Shown: positions 7,213-14,690 of the stretch, in pieces
How positions within the stretch are numbered: position 1 is the stretch's first letter
How the letters are laid out: the number at the start of each line of letters is the position of its first letter
Notes under the pieces: model-generated
Seen by the model: only the letters and a program-made list of their open reading frames with translations
What the model was told of the DNA's origin: nothing
Databases searched by the model: none
NCBI GenBank assembly: GCA_963783145.1
Contig: CAWAMM010000002.1
Coordinates: forward strand, 992,001 to 1,056,000
DNA: 64,000 nucleotides
DNA from: DATGKG01 sp963783145
Lineage (GTDB): Bacteria > Desulfobacterota > Binatia > Binatales > Binataceae
Direction: 5' to 3'
Translations under genes and position numbers: made by a program

Positions 7213-9138
7213 CTATGCGAGGACGGGTTTCGGGGGAAATCCCGGCACCGGGGTTTCCTCCGGCTCCTTGGATTTCTCTTTGCCGATCTCGGGTTCGATT
7301 CGCGGCGGCTCGACTCGCGCCGGCGCGCCATCGAACGGCTCGCGCCCTTCACGATAGGCTTTCAGAATCTCGGCAACCTGTGCGCCGTCGAGAACTTCCT
7401 TCTCCAGCAGTTGCTCCGCGACTGCGTGTAGCACCTTGATATGCTCCGCCAGGAGGCTGCGGGCCTGCTGATACGCTTCCTCGATGATACGACGCACCTC
7501 GCGATCGATCTCGACGGCAGTATGTTCCGAATAATCCTTCTGATGGCCGAGGTCGCGACCGAGGAAAACCTGCTCCTCGCGTTTGCCGAAGGTCATCGGG
7601 CCAAGCTCTTTGCTCATGCCCCACTCGCAAACCATCTTGCGCGATAACTCAGTCGCCTTCTCGATGTCGTCGCCGGCGCCGGTCGTCATATGGCCGAAGA
7701 TGAGCTCCTCGGCAGCGCGCCCACCGAACATCATCGAAAGTCGCGTCATCAGATATTCGCGGGAATAGGTATAGCGGTCGTCGACCGGAAGCTGCTGGGT
7801 TACGCCCAGCGCCATTCCACGCGGAATGATAGTGACCTTATGAACCGGATCCGCGCCTGGAAGCAGCATGCCTACCAAGGCGTGACCGGCTTCGTGGTAG
7901 GCGGTGTTGCGGCGCTCCTCCATCGACATGACCATCGAGCGCCGTTCCGCGCCCATCATGACCTTGTCTTTGGCGAGCTCGAAATCGCCCTGCTCGACCT
8001 TTTCCTTGTTACGACGTGCGGCCAGCAGCGCTGCCTCGTTGACGAGGTTTTCAAGGTCGGCACCCGAGAAGCCGGGCGTGGCGCGCGAGAGGCGATCGAG
8101 CTGGACATCATCCGAAAGGGGAACCTTGCGAGTATGAACACGAAGAATGCCCTCGCGGCCTTTAACATCGGGGCGAGGAACCACGACGCGCCGATCGAAG
8201 CGTCCGGGACGCAGCAGCGCGGGATCGAGGACATCGGGACGGTTGGTCGCCGCGACGAGGATGACACCCTCATTGGCCTCGAAGCCGTCCATCTCTACCA
8301 GTAGTTGATTCAGTGTTTGTTCGCGCTCATCATGCCCACCGCCGAGGCCTGCGCCTCGATGGCGTCCTACAGCGTCAATTTCGTCGATAAAGATGATGCA
8401 AGGCGCATGTTTCTTGCCTTGGACAAATAAATCGCGAACCCGCGAGGCACCCACTCCAACGAACATTTCGACGAAATCGGACCCCGAAATGGAGAAGAAC
8501 GGGACGCCAGCCTCACCCGCAATGGCCCTCGCGAGGAGGGTTTTGCCGGTTCCCGGCGATCCCACCAGCAGGACACCCTTGGGAATTCGCCCGCCGAGGC
8601 GCGTGAAGCGCTTCGGATCCTTCAAGAACTGGATGATCTCCTCCAGCTCTTCCTTGGCCTCATCGATGCCGGCTACATCGGCAAATGTAACTTTATGCGT
8701 GTTTTCGGTAAGCAGCTTGGCGCGGCTCTTCCCGAAGGACATCGCTTTGCCGCCGCCGATCTGCATCTGGCGCATGAAGAAAATCCACACCGCCACCAGC
8801 AGCAGCATCGGGAACCATTGCACCAGGGCGACCATCCACCATGGATCGCCCTCGGCGGGCTTGGCGGCGATCTTCACGCCCTTGGTGCGCAGGGTCTTGA
8901 CGATATCGGGATCGGTCGGCGAGTAAGTCTTGTAATGCTCGCTGCCGGTAGTGACGTAGTGAATCGAGTTGCCCTGGATCGTGACCTCGGCAACTTCACC
9001 CTTGTCAACTTGATTGAGGAAGTCTGAAAAAATCTCTTCGGGCTCACGAGTTTGCTGTCTGCTGAAAATATTGAACAGCAGAAGAAACATGAGGCCCAAG
9101 ACGAGCCACAGCGCAATACTGCGGGAAAATTGATTCAT
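7213..9138 (-). CDS. ftsH: ATP-dependent zinc metalloprotease FtsH
   Basis: FtsH is a membrane-anchored AAA+ protease that degrades misfolded membrane proteins and regulators such as LpxC. At 641 aa, transmembrane helices lie at about 8-25 and 102-121 with a periplasmic domain between. Walker A is GSPGTGKT (193-200), where serine replaces the usual proline at the second position. Walker B is IIFIDEID (about 248-255), then the SRH and the zinc site HEAGH (415-419). The C-terminus is a proline- and charge-rich tail. Start is ATG 9136-9138. It lies between tilS (54 bp upstream) and folP, the common tilS-ftsH-folP order. Confidence 0.97.
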   Translation of the reverse strand: MNQFSRSIALWLVLGLMFLLLFNIFSRQQTREPEEIFSDFLNQVDKGEVAEVTIQGNSIHYVTTGSEHYKTYSPTDPDIVKTLRTKGVKIAAKPAEGDPWWMVALVQWFPMLLLVAVWIFFMRQMQIGGGKAMSFGKSRAKLLTENTHKVTFADVAGIDEAKEELEEIIQFLKDPKRFTRLGGRIPKGVLLVGSPGTGKTLLARAIAGEAGVPFFSISGSDFVEMFVGVGASRVRDLFVQGKKHAPCIIFIDEIDAVGRHRGAGLGGGHDEREQTLNQLLVEMDGFEANEGVILVAATNRPDVLDPALLRPGRFDRRVVVPRPDVKGREGILRVHTRKVPLSDDVQLDRLSRATPGFSGADLENLVNEAALLAARRNKEKVEQGDFELAKDKVMMGAERRSMVMSMEERRNTAYHEAGHALVGMLLPGADPVHKVTIIPRGMALGVTQQLPVDDRYTYSREYLMTRLSMMFGGRAAEELIFGHMTTGAGDDIEKATELSRKMVCEWGMSKELGPMTFGKREEQVFLGRDLGHQKDYSEHTAVEIDREVRRIIEEAYQQARSLLAEHIKVLHAVAEQLLEKEVLDGAQVAEILKAYREGREPFDGAPARVEPPRIEPEIGKEKSKEPEETPVPGFPPKPVLA

Positions 9139-9192
9139 CCCAATTCTCAGGCTACACGCGGGTTAATTCGTTGGCAACGACGATTGATCATC

Positions 9193-10584
9193 TTAGTGCG
9201 GCTTCACCATAGCGCTGCCGGCGCGAAGATGCAGCACATTTTCGCTTCCTTCGGTCACCAACCCCACTCGTGCGCGCACGATTCCTGGCAGCCACGCAAT
9301 TTTTTCCCCCATCAATACGATGGGAAACATGGTGCGCGCGGCGGCCGCCAGTTTGTGGTCGATGAAGATATCCTTCACCTTGCGATGACCGCTCATCCCG
9401 AGCGGCGCGATGCGGTCACCTTCACGGAAATTGCGCACTGTCAACTTCCCTGCCGCCTGCTCCCCATCGAAGAGCGCCTCGAACTTGCTCGATGGCTCAG
9501 GGGCGGTTTTTCGCGCAACGGTCGTCATCTCAAACATGAATCCGGCCTCGGGAATCTCGATGGAGCCTTCTTTCAACTTAACCATGAACCCGGCTGATGA
9601 GGGCTGACCGGCGGCCGCAACCTTGAGCCTCGCGTATTCGCGCACAATACGCAGACCCGGGATATCGAGGGACCCGTTGGGTGGACCCTCGAGACACAGG
9701 TTTCTAACCGCGTCGATATGCGCGCGTTCGATTCGCCGTAGGCTCCCCGAAGCATTTTTGATGTATTGCCGAATCAGCTCGGCCTGGAGCGCCGGATGAA
9801 GAGCCGCGAAGCGCGCGAGGTCGAGGCCGTCTCCCGAAGCGCTCACTTCGAGTTCCCGTCGCGCCGCGGTGCCGATGAAGTCGTCCAGCGCGCGCATCTC
9901 CGCCGCGAGTTGGACCAGCCTGCCGCGCAACCCGGGCGCATAGTTGCGCTCCAGCATCGGCATCAACTCGGCGCGAACACGATTGCGCAGGATGGCCGAG
10001 GACTGATTGGAGCTATCGTTCACGAACTTCTCGCCGATGCTCTCTAGATACGCCATCACCTCATCACGGGTTACATCGAGCATGGGCCTAATGATGCGCC
10101 CGGGCCCTCGCTGCGCCATCGCGGCGAGCCCAGCCGCGCCGGTGCCACGCAGCAGCCGCATCATGACGGTCTCGGCCTGATCGTCAGCCTGATGCGCGAG
10201 GGCGATGTAGTCGGCACCGATGCGCTCCGCCACCGCATTCAGAAAAGCATGTCGCGCGTCGCGCGCGCGTTCCTCGAGGTTGGGAGTATCGGCTGACAGG
10301 CCCGTCGTTCGCTCAACAATGAGGTCGATCCCGGATCGGGCGCACAGATCGCGTACGAAAGCCTCATCGCGATCGGATTCGGCGCCACGGATTCCATGAT
10401 TGAGGTGAGCCGCCGCGATTCGATAGTCGAAGCGCTCGCGCAGCGAAAGCATCGCATGCAAGAGGGCAACCGAATCGGGCCCTCCGGAAAGCGCGACGAG
10501 AACCACGCCATCGGGTTGGATACCGATTCGCGTCAGGCTGTCAGCGACCGTCCGCAGGAATCGTTTTTCCCGCCTGTCTCCCAC
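9193..10584 (-). CDS. tilS: tRNA(Ile)-lysidine synthetase TilS
   Basis: TilS converts C34 of the CAU-anticodon tRNA-Ile to lysidine using ATP and lysine, an essential decoding step. The PP-loop SGGPDS is at 33-38. AAHLNHGIRGAESDRDE (about 79) and ALAHQADDQAETVMMRLLRGTG are standard N-type ATPase blocks. The C-terminal TilS substrate-binding domains follow, with GMSGHRKVKDIFIDHK near the end. The length is 463 aa. The likely start is GTG 10582-10584. A class A palindrome begins only 12 bp upstream of it, so the repeat sits where the promoter or leader would be. Confidence 0.94.
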   Translation of the reverse strand: MGDRREKRFLRTVADSLTRIGIQPDGVVLVALSGGPDSVALLHAMLSLRERFDYRIAAAHLNHGIRGAESDRDEAFVRDLCARSGIDLIVERTTGLSADTPNLEERARDARHAFLNAVAERIGADYIALAHQADDQAETVMMRLLRGTGAAGLAAMAQRGPGRIIRPMLDVTRDEVMAYLESIGEKFVNDSSNQSSAILRNRVRAELMPMLERNYAPGLRGRLVQLAAEMRALDDFIGTAARRELEVSASGDGLDLARFAALHPALQAELIRQYIKNASGSLRRIERAHIDAVRNLCLEGPPNGSLDIPGLRIVREYARLKVAAAGQPSSAGFMVKLKEGSIEIPEAGFMFEMTTVARKTAPEPSSKFEALFDGEQAAGKLTVRNFREGDRIAPLGMSGHRKVKDIFIDHKLAAAARTMFPIVLMGEKIAWLPGIVRARVGLVTEGSENVLHLRAGSAMVKPH

Positions 10585-10596
10585 TTCTCCATTCTG

Positions 10597-10636
10597 GTTC
10601 CCCTTCCACTTCAGGGGAAGGGGTTAGGGGTTAGGT
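10597..10636 (+). repeat. Class A palindrome copy A1, bounding the DUF559 gene
   Basis: A 40-bp element: palindrome ccccttcc..ggggaagg followed by the tail ggggttaggggttaggt. It is identical over 40 bp to copy A3 (12846-12885) and is inverted relative to A2 (11014-11057). The stop codon of the DUF559 gene (TAA at 10624-10626 on the minus strand) lies inside it, so the last residues of that protein are encoded by the repeat. Confidence 0.85.
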
Positions 10637-11013
10637 CTCCGGCACGCCGCCGCAATCTTGCTCACCACGGCTTCGAAGTCCTCGGCGACCTCCTCATTCC
10701 TGATTCTGAGGGTTTCGATGCCAATTTGCGCCAGCGCCTGATCTCGTGCGTGATCGAGCTCGATTTGTCCATCGTGAATCGGCCCATCTAGCTCGATTGC
10801 CAGATTGGCGGCGGCGCAATAGAAATCCACGATGAATCCGCCGATCACCTGTTGTCGGTGAAAATGAATTCCCTGGACTGCGCTGCGCCTCAATCTGCTC
10901 CACAGCAGCCGTTCCTCGGGCGTCATGTTGCGGCGCAACGTTTTCGCAAAGATTACCTTCTCGGCGGCGATTGGCTGCCTGCGTGTGATGGGAATTTTGA
11001 TTCTGGCGGGCAT
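10624..11013 (-). CDS. DUF559 (Vsr-like PD-(D/E)XK) endonuclease-domain protein
   Basis: The protein is a small DUF559 nuclease-fold protein, 129 aa, related to very-short-patch-repair endonucleases; the natural substrate is unknown. The visible family pattern is LRRNMTPEERLLWSRLRR, then GIHFHRQQ, IVDFYC (metal Asp about 74), LAIELDG (Glu and Asp about 87-89) and the closing GIETLRIRNEEV. I chose ATG 11011-11013, which directly abuts repeat A2. The open frame continues upstream through A2 as FPLPLQGKGPGVRSP, which is just the translated repeat. The stop lies inside repeat A1. The gene is thus exactly bracketed by inverted repeats, with no other cargo. Confidence 0.88.
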   Translation of the reverse strand: MPARIKIPITRRQPIAAEKVIFAKTLRRNMTPEERLLWSRLRRSAVQGIHFHRQQVIGGFIVDFYCAAANLAIELDGPIHDGQIELDHARDQALAQIGIETLRIRNEEVAEDFEAVVSKIAAACRRPNP

Positions 11014-11057
11014 CGGAGACCTAACCCCTGGCCCCTTCCCCTGAAGTGGAAGGGGAA
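11014..11057 (-). repeat. Class A palindrome copy A2, inverted, at the DUF559 start
   Basis: On the minus strand it reads ttccccttccacttcagggg, aagggg, ccaggggttaggtctccg, and then the DUF559 ATG. It differs from A1 at two positions (cc for tt) and also shares ctccg after the tail with A1. A1 and A2 face each other and form terminal inverted repeats of a module of about 461 bp. Confidence 0.83.
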
Positions 11058-11062
11058 AGGAT

Positions 11063-11434
11063 CTGAAAAGCCTGCCAACCGCTAATCCCGATACAGGCAA
11101 GGGCAGCGAGGAGCCGTGGAATTATTGGGATGCGATTGCGCCTTCCACTTGGGGCAATTGGGCTTTGGCGATTTTCGCCGCTCTCGCCGCTCGTATCGCT
11201 CTGCGTACTCTCGGCGAAATACATCTTCAATCCACCATCTCCGAGACGGCGGCGAATGCCGCGAAAGATAGCGCCGAAAGTTACAAGAAGGCGCTCGCGT
11301 TGCAGGGAAGGCCCCTCCTTCGGGTCAGAAGAGTTTGGCTCGCTAGGAGACCGCCAGCCGCTGAGGTCGAGTATGAAGTAACCAATATCGGAGCAACTCG
11401 AGCCGAATCACGGGCGTGCTCCGCAAATCATTAA
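11063..11434 (+). pseudogene. Decayed or start-less small membrane protein
   Basis: One frame from 11063 reads like a real protein: LKSLPTANPDTGKGSEEP, WNYWDAIAPSTWGNW, a membrane helix (LAIFAALAARIAL), a helix-rich stretch, and then LQGRPLLRVRRVWL and VEYEVTNIGATRA. The first codon is CTG where ATGAAAAGC would be expected; the only in-frame standard start (ATG 11165) falls inside the helix region. It ends soon after the VEYEVTN block with a short unrelated tail, so it looks truncated. The same design (helix, then RPxLxVxRV) is seen in the intact protein at 22962-23573. It begins 6 bp after repeat A2, divergent from the DUF559 gene, and its stop interlocks with the gene at 11431. Confidence 0.55.
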
Positions 11435-11973
11435 TTCGCGAAATCGCCCTTTTTCGCCGCGCGCTCTCGTTGAAGAAGCAATTGTCGCTCGAGCTCGGGC
11501 CTGAGGCGCTTTGCCTCCTGCTGGGCTCTGAGCAAATCGGAGGGAGGCTGAACTCCAGGCGGACAAGGCCGATTAATATCGATACCGCCGCGTCTTATCA
11601 TTTGAGGATGTCGTTTGGCGAAATCTTGGGGCATGATGTGCTCGCCGGTTTTCGCATCCGTCGGAAAGTGGTCGTAGGCCGGTCTGTCTGGATCGACGCG
11701 AGAATCATTTTCCGGCACGCAGACGGCGCCTCGCCAAAGGGTCGGATTGTTGTGCAATTGCCCTTCACAGCCAGCCTTATCCGGAAACGGGCCAGCCGAC
11801 GCTAGTGAATTTGTCCAGACTTTCTTTGCCCCAGGATTCGGAACCGACCAGATCATGCCCTCGCACATATACTGACGGCCAGAGCTCGCGGGGACATATC
11901 CTCCGGACCCGATCAAGTACCAGAATATGATCGCAAAAGTCGCGCGGTGACCAATCACATTTGGGACTACCAT
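11431..11973 (-). CDS. Hypothetical secreted or anchored protein downstream of the RHS remnant
   Basis: Function is not recognised. From ATG 11971-11973 the product is 180 aa: a hydrophobic N-terminal segment (ATFAIIFWYLIGSGGY), then a soluble part with four cysteines (QYMCEG, AGCEGQ, AVCVPE, RPCPPG) suggesting disulfides outside the cytoplasm, and a charged, Arg/Glu-rich C-terminus (LRPELERQLLLQRERAAKK). It follows the RHS tip after 44 bp on the same strand. That is the position of an immunity or accessory gene in RHS systems, but no sequence evidence proves such a role. The frame continues upstream into the RHS ORF to 12090. Its stop TAA interlocks with the plus-strand stop at 11434. Confidence 0.5.
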   Translation of the reverse strand: MVVPNVIGHRATFAIIFWYLIGSGGYVPASSGRQYMCEGMIWSVPNPGAKKVWTNSLASAGPFPDKAGCEGQLHNNPTLWRGAVCVPENDSRVDPDRPAYDHFPTDAKTGEHIMPQDFAKRHPQMIRRGGIDINRPCPPGVQPPSDLLRAQQEAKRLRPELERQLLLQRERAAKKGDFAN

Positions 11974-12017
11974 CGCAAATACTCCATCGTGATCTGATCT
12001 CGTTGCATCTCGCAGGT

Positions 12018-12740
12018 TCAGGTTTGGGGCACCGGCGCCGGCAGAACCGGTGATCCTACTCCAGTACCAAGCGGTGCATCGAAGCCACATGTGACTATTA
12101 CTGTCATGCTGCCCCCGCCTTGGGTCGCGACGTTAACCGATGCCATAAAGTCATTTTGATTGACGCCGGCTACTGAAAGGTCGCCCTGAAAGCAAACCGC
12201 GCGTTCGGCCAGGCCGCCGCTAGCAGGCACAAAAGGAAAATACTGCCCCGATCCCAAGTCGACTTCCGGTTGACTATTCCCGCTGCCCGCGCCGCCAACC
12301 GGTGTAACCGCACTTCCGCCACCGGTCGGTGCGCTCGCGGCTGGCGCGGCTTGAGAACTCTGCGAACCCGTACCGGCGTTTCCAATCGCAACAGTAGCTG
12401 AGCTCGGACCACCTCCCCCTGCGGTTCCGGAAGTTGCACCAACGGTAAAATCTGCACCGCCAGGAGCAATTCCTCCAAAAGTCACCGAGCCTCCAAAGCC
12501 GATGGTCACCGTATACTTTCCGGTGGGATCCATTCCGGCTAAAGGGTTGTTGTTAGCGTATGAATACATCGCCAGGAAGTTGCTGCCCAGCAGACCCTGC
12601 GGATCGCGGGTAATGAAACGGCCCATCCCGGTATCCAGATACCGCGAGCGCATATAGTACAAGGCGCCGCCGGTCATCGGATCCAGCTCGCGTCCGATGA
12701 ATTGATAGGGATTGTCGTTGGCCGCGCCGCTCGCGTGCAA
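12018..12740 (-). pseudogene. RHS repeat-associated core tip, 5'-truncated
   Basis: The first 60 residues are the conserved end of the RHS core: NPYQFIGRELDPMTG, LYYMRSRYLDTGMGRFITRDPQG, then SYANNNPLAGMDPTG. This is normally the end of a protein of more than 1000 aa that releases a variable C-terminal toxin. Here the frame hits a stop just upstream (near 12762) and no YD repeats are present, so only the core end plus a variable tip remain. The tip (about 180 aa) is Gly/Ser/Ala-rich with two cysteines and no toxin domain I recognise. The only start is TTG 12738-12740. It is probably an orphan tip or decayed remnant. Class A repeat A3 lies 106 bp upstream. Confidence 0.7.
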
Positions 12741-12993
12741 AATACGCCGACCGTATCACTGAGGCAATTCCACGCGACAACAAGTTACCGACAGTGTGCG
12801 GTGAGGAGTCGAAGCGCTTCGCCCGTCCGGGCGCACCGTTGTCCAGTTCCCCTTCCACTTCAGGGGAAGGGGTTAGGGGTTAGGTTAGCGCGAGGACAAC
12901 TGGTCGAGCAGATGCAATTTGGAAACATGATTGACTGATATCGATACTTTACGGAAAACTTTTTTTGTTGAGCGGTCCGAGGGGGGACACGGT
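12741..12993. other. Gap between RHS remnant and MBL gene
   Basis: It contains repeat A3 (12846-12885), no recognisable RHS coding sequence upstream of 12740, and a T-rich patch around 12958-12969. A weakly supported alternative TTG start for the MBL gene lies at 12931. Confidence 0.5.
12846..12885 (+). repeat. Class A palindrome copy A3
   Basis: This is a perfect 40-bp match to A1 (10597-10636), same orientation. Together they form direct repeats around a 2.2-kb accessory segment that contains the DUF559 module, the decayed gene and the RHS remnant. Confidence 0.85.
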
Positions 12994-14361
12994 ATGGATT
13001 TGGGCTTCGAGACGATCGGCAATGCCGCGCTGATCTGCCATGACAAAGGGCCGGTCCTGGTGACCGATCCCTGGATCGAGGGCGGCGCTTATTTCGGCTC
13101 ATGGGGCCTGTCGCATGAAATTCCTGCCGAGGTGATGGAGAACATCAAGCGGGCTTCATTTGTCTGGATCTCGCACGGCCACCCCGATCATCTGAGCTCG
13201 AAGTCCCTGGACCTGCTGGCGGGCAAGAAGATTCTGCTGGCCGACCACGTAGGCGGCCTCATCGGTAAAGGTCTGCGCGAGCGCGGCTTCGAGGTAACCG
13301 TCCTCAAAGACCGCCAGTGGACGCAACTGTCGGACCGAATTCGCGTGCTGGCGATTGCCGACTATATCCAGGATTCGGTGTTGTTGGTGGATATCGGCGG
13401 CAAGTTAGTCGTCGATATGAACGATGCGGACGACCATGGATGGGGCCGCTTCGTCAAGAAAATCATTTCCGGCTACCCGGTCTCTTTCCTGTTGCATCTG
13501 TCGGGCTATGGCGACACCGACATGATCAACTTTTTCGATGAGGATGGTAATCGCATCACGCCACGCGCGGCCAAGAAGCGGCCGGTCGGCCGCAGCATCG
13601 CCAATCTGACTCGCAGGTGGGGCACGCGCTATTTCGTGCCGTTCAGCTCGATGCATAGCTATCGGCGCGCCGACAGCATCTGGGCCAGCCGCTACGCCAC
13701 CGAGCTTGCGGATTATCCCAGGGGATTCGAATCGAAGACCAGCGAGCTGCTCCCGGCGTTCATTCGGTATGATCTCGCCAAAGACCGCCACGAGGAGATC
13801 CATCCTCGACAAAATCCCTCGGAGGCGCTCGATCCCAAGAGCCTTGGCGATGATTGGTCAGAACCTCTGCGTCAAGGCGACGAACTCAGAATCAACAATT
13901 ATTTCAAGGCCATCGCACACCTGCGGACGTTCCTGGATTTCATCAACGTGCGGGTCGGCGGGAAGGACCATGTCGTCGAGTTGGCGGGGAAGCGGTTCAA
14001 TCGAGGCTTGACCTTCGAAGCGCCGCGTAACTCGCTCATGACGTGCGTCGACTACGAAATCTTTGACGATTTGCTGATTGGCAACTTCATGAAGACCACG
14101 CTTCATGGAAAATTCCCCGCGGCGCCGCTCTATCCGGACTTTAACCTGTTTGTGACGAAATACGCGGACAACGGCCGCGCCAAGTCCAAAGACGAGCTGG
14201 AACTATACTTTCGCGAATATCGGAAGCGTGCGCCGTTGGACTATTTCCGGTTCCAGCTCCGCATCGGGGCGGTGGACCGGCTGCGTTCGTGGGTCGAGGC
14301 CGACTCGCCGGCATATAACTTCCTCGCGCGCAGCTATCACTGGCTCAATGCAGCCAGGTAG
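12994..14361 (+). CDS. MBL-fold metallohydrolase, UlaG/CMAH-like group
   Basis: This is a metallo-beta-lactamase-fold protein of 455 aa. The metal motif HGHPDH is at 61-66. VTDPWIEGGAYFGSW (about 23-37) and the later VVDMNDADDHGWG block, with aspartates in place of the usual metal His, resemble the lactonase/CMP-sialate-hydroxylase-like branch of the fold. No Rieske motif is present, so it is not a full CMAH. ATG 12994 is preceded by a purine-rich gaggggg 8 bp upstream, which is better than the in-frame TTG at 12931. It is monocistronic and convergent with cbpM. The substrate is unknown; a sugar or cell-surface role is only a guess. Confidence 0.75.
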   Translation: MDLGFETIGNAALICHDKGPVLVTDPWIEGGAYFGSWGLSHEIPAEVMENIKRASFVWISHGHPDHLSSKSLDLLAGKKILLADHVGGLIGKGLRERGFEVTVLKDRQWTQLSDRIRVLAIADYIQDSVLLVDIGGKLVVDMNDADDHGWGRFVKKIISGYPVSFLLHLSGYGDTDMINFFDEDGNRITPRAAKKRPVGRSIANLTRRWGTRYFVPFSSMHSYRRADSIWASRYATELADYPRGFESKTSELLPAFIRYDLAKDRHEEIHPRQNPSEALDPKSLGDDWSEPLRQGDELRINNYFKAIAHLRTFLDFINVRVGGKDHVVELAGKRFNRGLTFEAPRNSLMTCVDYEIFDDLLIGNFMKTTLHGKFPAAPLYPDFNLFVTKYADNGRAKSKDELELYFREYRKRAPLDYFRFQLRIGAVDRLRSWVEADSPAYNFLARSYHWLNAAR

Positions 14362-14369
14362 GCGACAAC

Positions 14370-14690
14370 TCAACGCGAAGAGATCTGATCGAGCAGATGC
14401 AGAATCACCCCGATGCCGGGAAGGTTGATGCCGAGGTCTTCGCCCAGCGAGCGGATGGTCCTGATGCGCCGCAGGGTGGCCTGGGTATAGACCGGCTCGG
14501 AACGGCCCTCGACTTTCAGAACGGTCGTGTGAGTTATGAGTTCCTCGAACTCCCAGACTCTGAGTTGTTCGTCGGTAATCCCACCCAGCGCGCGCAGCGC
14601 TTCGCGACTCAGGTAAGGAGTTTGCGCGCGCGGTCGTGAGCGTGTCACCCGGCTGCTCTTGAAAACCTTGCCCCGCGAAGCCATTTGCAT
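14370..14690 (-). CDS. MerR-like chaperone modulator (CbpM/HspR type)
   Basis: A 106-aa MerR-type winged helix protein: YLSREALRALGGITDEQLRVWEFEELI forms the HTH, followed by YTQATLRRIRTIRSLGEDLGINLPGIGVILHLLDQI, the CbpM/HspR helix that in E. coli contacts the CbpA J-domain or in HspR recruits DnaK. The N-terminal 25 residues are basic. It overlaps the cbpA stop by one base (TGATG), so it is translationally coupled. It probably either restrains the J-protein or represses the operon; the sequence cannot decide which. Confidence 0.82.
   Translation of the reverse strand: MQMASRGKVFKSSRVTRSRPRAQTPYLSREALRALGGITDEQLRVWEFEELITHTTVLKVEGRSEPVYTQATLRRIRTIRSLGEDLGINLPGIGVILHLLDQISSR

Noticed and set aside
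10597..12885. Class A palindromes as intrinsic terminators
   Set aside because: They lack the T-run and one lies in the middle of the ccm operon; the terminator after the TPP enzyme shows what a real one looks like here.
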